Assembly: GCA_018712225.1 (NCBI GenBank)
Contig: DVHH01000234.1
Location: 1 to 6,503, forward strand
Direction: 5' to 3'
DNA from: Scatomorpha intestinigallinarum
Lineage (GTDB): Bacteria; Bacillota; Clostridia; Oscillospirales; Oscillospiraceae
Length of the DNA stretch: 6,503 nt
Shown: positions 4,324 through 6,503 of the stretch, piece by piece
How the letters are laid out: the number at the start of each line of letters is the position of its first letter
Numbering within the stretch: the stretch's first letter is position 1
Made by a program: the position numbers and the translations under genes
The notes under the pieces: generated by a model
Database searches by the model: none
What the model was told of the DNA's origin: nothing
The model's input: the letters and a program-made list of their open reading frames with translations, nothing else

Positions 4324-6332
4324 GGCGGGCGGCGGCGCTCCTGGCGGCGCTGGCGCTGCTGCTCCTTCCCGGCTGCAGGCAGTCCGGCGCGGGCTGGGTT
4401 GGGCCAGGAGCGTGCTATGCGGCGGAGGTGCCGGAGCTGCCCGGGGAGTTTGAGCCGGAGCTCTATTGTTATTACGGCGGCGAGGGCTACCGGCTCGCCG
4501 TCGCGTCCGGGGGCGGGCTGAGCGTCCTGAGCCCCGGGAAGCTGTTGTTCCGTCTCTCAGGCAGCGGCGGCGGGCTGCTGCGCGTGGACGAAAACGGCGC
4601 CTGGCTCTACTGCCTCGACGGCGAGGGCGTATATCTGCGGCTCTACTCCATGGAGGGCGAGCTGCTGGCGGAAGCCGTGCTGCCCGCTGAGCCGCAGGGC
4701 CTGCTGCTGTCGCGCGGCCGGGCCTGGGCCGACCTCGGTGAGCGCGCCGTCTCCCTCTCGCCGGACGGCCGGACGGAGGAGCTGGAGCTGCCCGAGGGCC
4801 ACCGCTATCTCGTGGCGGACGGGGACGGCGGGCTGCACAGCGTCTCTGTACAGGGAGCGGGCCTTTTCGTCTTGCCGCTCGATGGCGGCAGCGAGGGCTT
4901 CGCAGTCGAGGGCGGGGTTCTCGGCTCAGGGGACGAGGCGGCGTTTTTGTACCTTGCCGGGACGGAGGGAGTGTACACTCTGGACGCCGCCGGGGCCAGG
5001 ACGCCGCTCGTGGACTTTGACGCCTGCCGCATCGAGCCGGGCAGGATAAATGCGCTATCGCCCCTGGGCGAGGGCCGCCTGCTCTGCTCCACGGAGCGGG
5101 GCTATGTCCTGCTCCGGCCCGCCACGCCGGAGGAGGTGGCGGACAGGGCGGTGCTCACCCTCGGCGTGTTCGGGTACTCCTCACGCTTTGAGGATCTGGT
5201 CTGGGAATACAACAGCTCGGGCGGGCCCTGCCTCATCCGGGTGGTGGACTACTATGAGCTCGCGGGCGGCAGCCTCGAAAACGCGCGGACGCGGCTCGCC
5301 GCCGAGTTCGCCGCGGGCGAGGGTCCGGACATGCTCTGCGTCGGCACGGTCGGCGGTTCGCACGACCCGGGCCTTGCGGGCTACATCGCCAGGGGTCTGA
5401 TGGCGGACATGACGCCCTATCTCGACGCCGACCCCGAGCTCGGGCGGGAGGACCTCATGGTCTGGGACGCGCTCTGCAGCCCCGGCGGGCTCTATGTGCT
5501 CAGCGACGGCTTCACCCTGCGCGGGCTCAGGGGGCCGAAAGAAGTTTTCGGAGAGAGGCGGGGCATCTCCATTGCGGAATACCTTGAAATGGAGGCAGCG
5601 CTGGAGCCCTGGCAGGACATGGCCTATCACATGGAGCCGGGCTATTTCATTGAGGAGCTGTCGAAGCGCTATCTGGCCGGGGCCGTGGACCGGGATGCCG
5701 GGGCCTGCGACTTCAACAGCGCGGAGTTCATCTCCATACTTGAGGCCGCGCTGCTGGTGAGGCGGGACAGGTCGGACGAGTACGAGACGCCGGAGAACTT
5801 TGAAAACGCCTGGCAGCGCATGGGCCGGGGCCAGCTGATGCTGGGCGCAGGCGTACTGAGCGGACTGAGCCGGGGCCTCAAGTTCGACGAGGCCTGGTCG
5901 GGACGGGAGATGAGCTATTTCGGCTTCATCTCCCCCGACGGCGAGGCGGGGCTGAGCGTACTGCTCGACTGGGCGCTGGGTATCTGCGCGGCCTCTGAGC
6001 ACAAGGAGGACTGCTGGGACTTCATAAGCTACCTTCTGACCGACACGCCGAACGACCTCGCCTCCTCCTCCCTGCCGCTCTACCGCCCGGCCTTTGAGCA
6101 GATGCTGAGGGACGGCATGGGCGACAGCCCTTCCCAGCTGCACGACGAGCAGGAGGCCGAGGAATACCTCGCCCTCGTAGAGAGCGCCGACTGGCTGGAG
6201 TTCTACGACCGCCAGGCCCTCGACATCATAACAGAGGAGGCCTCCGCCTACATCGCCGGGGCGCGCACGGCGGAGGAAACGGCGCGGGTGATACAGGACC
6301 GGCTGAGCGTGTATTTTGCCGAGGCGGAATAG
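4320..6332 (+). CDS. Lipoprotein: probable beta-propeller fused to extracellular solute-binding domain
   Basis: This 670-residue lipoprotein starts with a signal peptide ending LLPGC (Cys19). Residues about 40-270 contain roughly six weakly similar units of about 35-42 residues. Each has a hydrophobic strand, then an aromatic or Leu strand, then 'D/S-x-x-G' and a closing strand (for example 'GVYLRLYSMEGELLAEAVL', 'GVYTLDAAGARTPLVDF'). This suggests a beta-propeller. Residues about 277-670 are a complete family 1 solute-binding domain. It opens 'LTLGVFGYSSRFEDLVWEYN', carries 'LAAEFAAGEGPDML' (326-339) and 'ARGLMADMTPYLD' (357-369), has 'CWDFISYLL' (565-573), and ends 'ARVIQDRLSVYFAE'. The ATG overlaps the preceding stop by 4 bases and has only a weak ribosome binding site, so translation probably depends on the upstream gene. 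There are eleven cysteines besides Cys19, unusual for a secreted protein. The binding domain is firm, the propeller is inferred, and the ligand is unknown. Confidence 0.8.
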   Translation: MRRAAALLAALALLLLPGCRQSGAGWVGPGACYAAEVPELPGEFEPELYCYYGGEGYRLAVASGGGLSVLSPGKLLFRLSGSGGGLLRVDENGAWLYCLDGEGVYLRLYSMEGELLAEAVLPAEPQGLLLSRGRAWADLGERAVSLSPDGRTEELELPEGHRYLVADGDGGLHSVSVQGAGLFVLPLDGGSEGFAVEGGVLGSGDEAAFLYLAGTEGVYTLDAAGARTPLVDFDACRIEPGRINALSPLGEGRLLCSTERGYVLLRPATPEEVADRAVLTLGVFGYSSRFEDLVWEYNSSGGPCLIRVVDYYELAGGSLENARTRLAAEFAAGEGPDMLCVGTVGGSHDPGLAGYIARGLMADMTPYLDADPELGREDLMVWDALCSPGGLYVLSDGFTLRGLRGPKEVFGERRGISIAEYLEMEAALEPWQDMAYHMEPGYFIEELSKRYLAGAVDRDAGACDFNSAEFISILEAALLVRRDRSDEYETPENFENAWQRMGRGQLMLGAGVLSGLSRGLKFDEAWSGREMSYFGFISPDGEAGLSVLLDWALGICAASEHKEDCWDFISYLLTDTPNDLASSSLPLYRPAFEQMLRDGMGDSPSQLHDEQEAEEYLALVESADWLEFYDRQALDIITEEASAYIAGARTAEETARVIQDRLSVYFAEAE

Positions 6333-6334
6333 AA

Positions 6335-6369
6335 GTAAAAAGCGCCCCCCTGAGAGGGGCGCTTTTTAC
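6335..6369 (+). terminator. Intrinsic terminator of the lipoprotein operon
   Basis: The arms 6335-6348 (GTAAAAAGCGCCCC) and 6356-6369 (GGGGCGCTTTTTAC) are perfectly complementary over 14 bp with a 7-base loop. They begin 2 bases after the stop codon. The A-run on the left and T-run on the right would let it work in both directions, so it may also serve a convergent gene beyond the window. Confidence 0.9.
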
Positions 6370-6423
6370 AGTATTGGGACATTTTCCGTCCGGCAAATTA
6401 AGCGCGAAAACGCAAAAACACCT

Positions 6424-6452
6424 TGTAGGGGCGTGGTTCCACCCACGACCGG
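6424..6452 (+). repeat. TGTAGGGGCG hairpin repeat, copy 2
   Basis: TGTAGGGGCGTGG leads into the stem GGGCGTGG (6429-6436) / CCACGACC (6443-6450) around the loop TTCCAC, with one unpaired G-A position. It matches the minus-strand copy at 341-369 at 25 of 29 positions. It lies in the final intergenic stretch (6370-6503), where no promoter, gene or RNA could be recognised. A GC-rich tract at the extreme right edge (from about 6491) may be the start of further repeat sequence. Confidence 0.6.
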
Positions 6453-6503
6453 AGGGGGATGACCGCAGGCGTTATGGTGTAGCATTGGCTGCGGGCGGCG
6501 GGG

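Overview
The window reads as chromosomal DNA of a GC-rich anaerobic member of the Bacillota, most likely in or near the Oscillospirales. The evidence is strong AGGAGG/GGAGG ribosome binding sites, Gram-positive-style lipoprotein signal peptides (LAGC, LPGC), solute-binding proteins whose C-terminal 'QDRLSVYFAE'-type ending is familiar from that group, and GC-rich hairpin repeats between genes. The taxon is an inference. No marker gene is present.

Layout. Positions 1-404 hold no credible gene. They are a mosaic of hairpin-forming repeats ending in the terminator of the first gene. Positions 453-1292 (minus) encode a membrane-anchored glycerophosphodiester phosphodiesterase. A 117-bp divergent intergenic region (1293-1409) carries two back-to-back promoter candidates. 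Positions 1410-2948 (plus) encode a 12-segment MFS transporter of the SLC45/sucrose-transporter or GPH-like type with an unusually large extracytoplasmic loop. A 108-residue soluble helical protein (2969-3295) follows after 20 bp, and a strong intrinsic terminator (3300-3333) closes that unit. Positions 3433-4323 and 4320-6332 encode two lipoproteins of the extracellular solute-binding (ABC) type. They overlap by ATGA and are closed by a 14-bp-stem terminator (6335-6369). The last 134 bases are intergenic and contain a second copy, in inverted orientation, of a repeat found near the left end.

How the genes fit together. The transporter and the small protein look like one transcription unit. 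The two lipoproteins look like a second, translationally coupled unit. The second unit has no permease or ATPase, so the lipoproteins either share membrane components encoded elsewhere or act as receptors or sensors. The second one is a fusion of a probable beta-propeller with a solute-binding domain. The first is a short form of the same superfamily. No mobile-element gene, CRISPR array, tRNA or rRNA was seen. The most unusual material is the orphan lipoprotein pair, the transporter's extra loop, and the repeat family whose two copies show a compensatory base-pair change.
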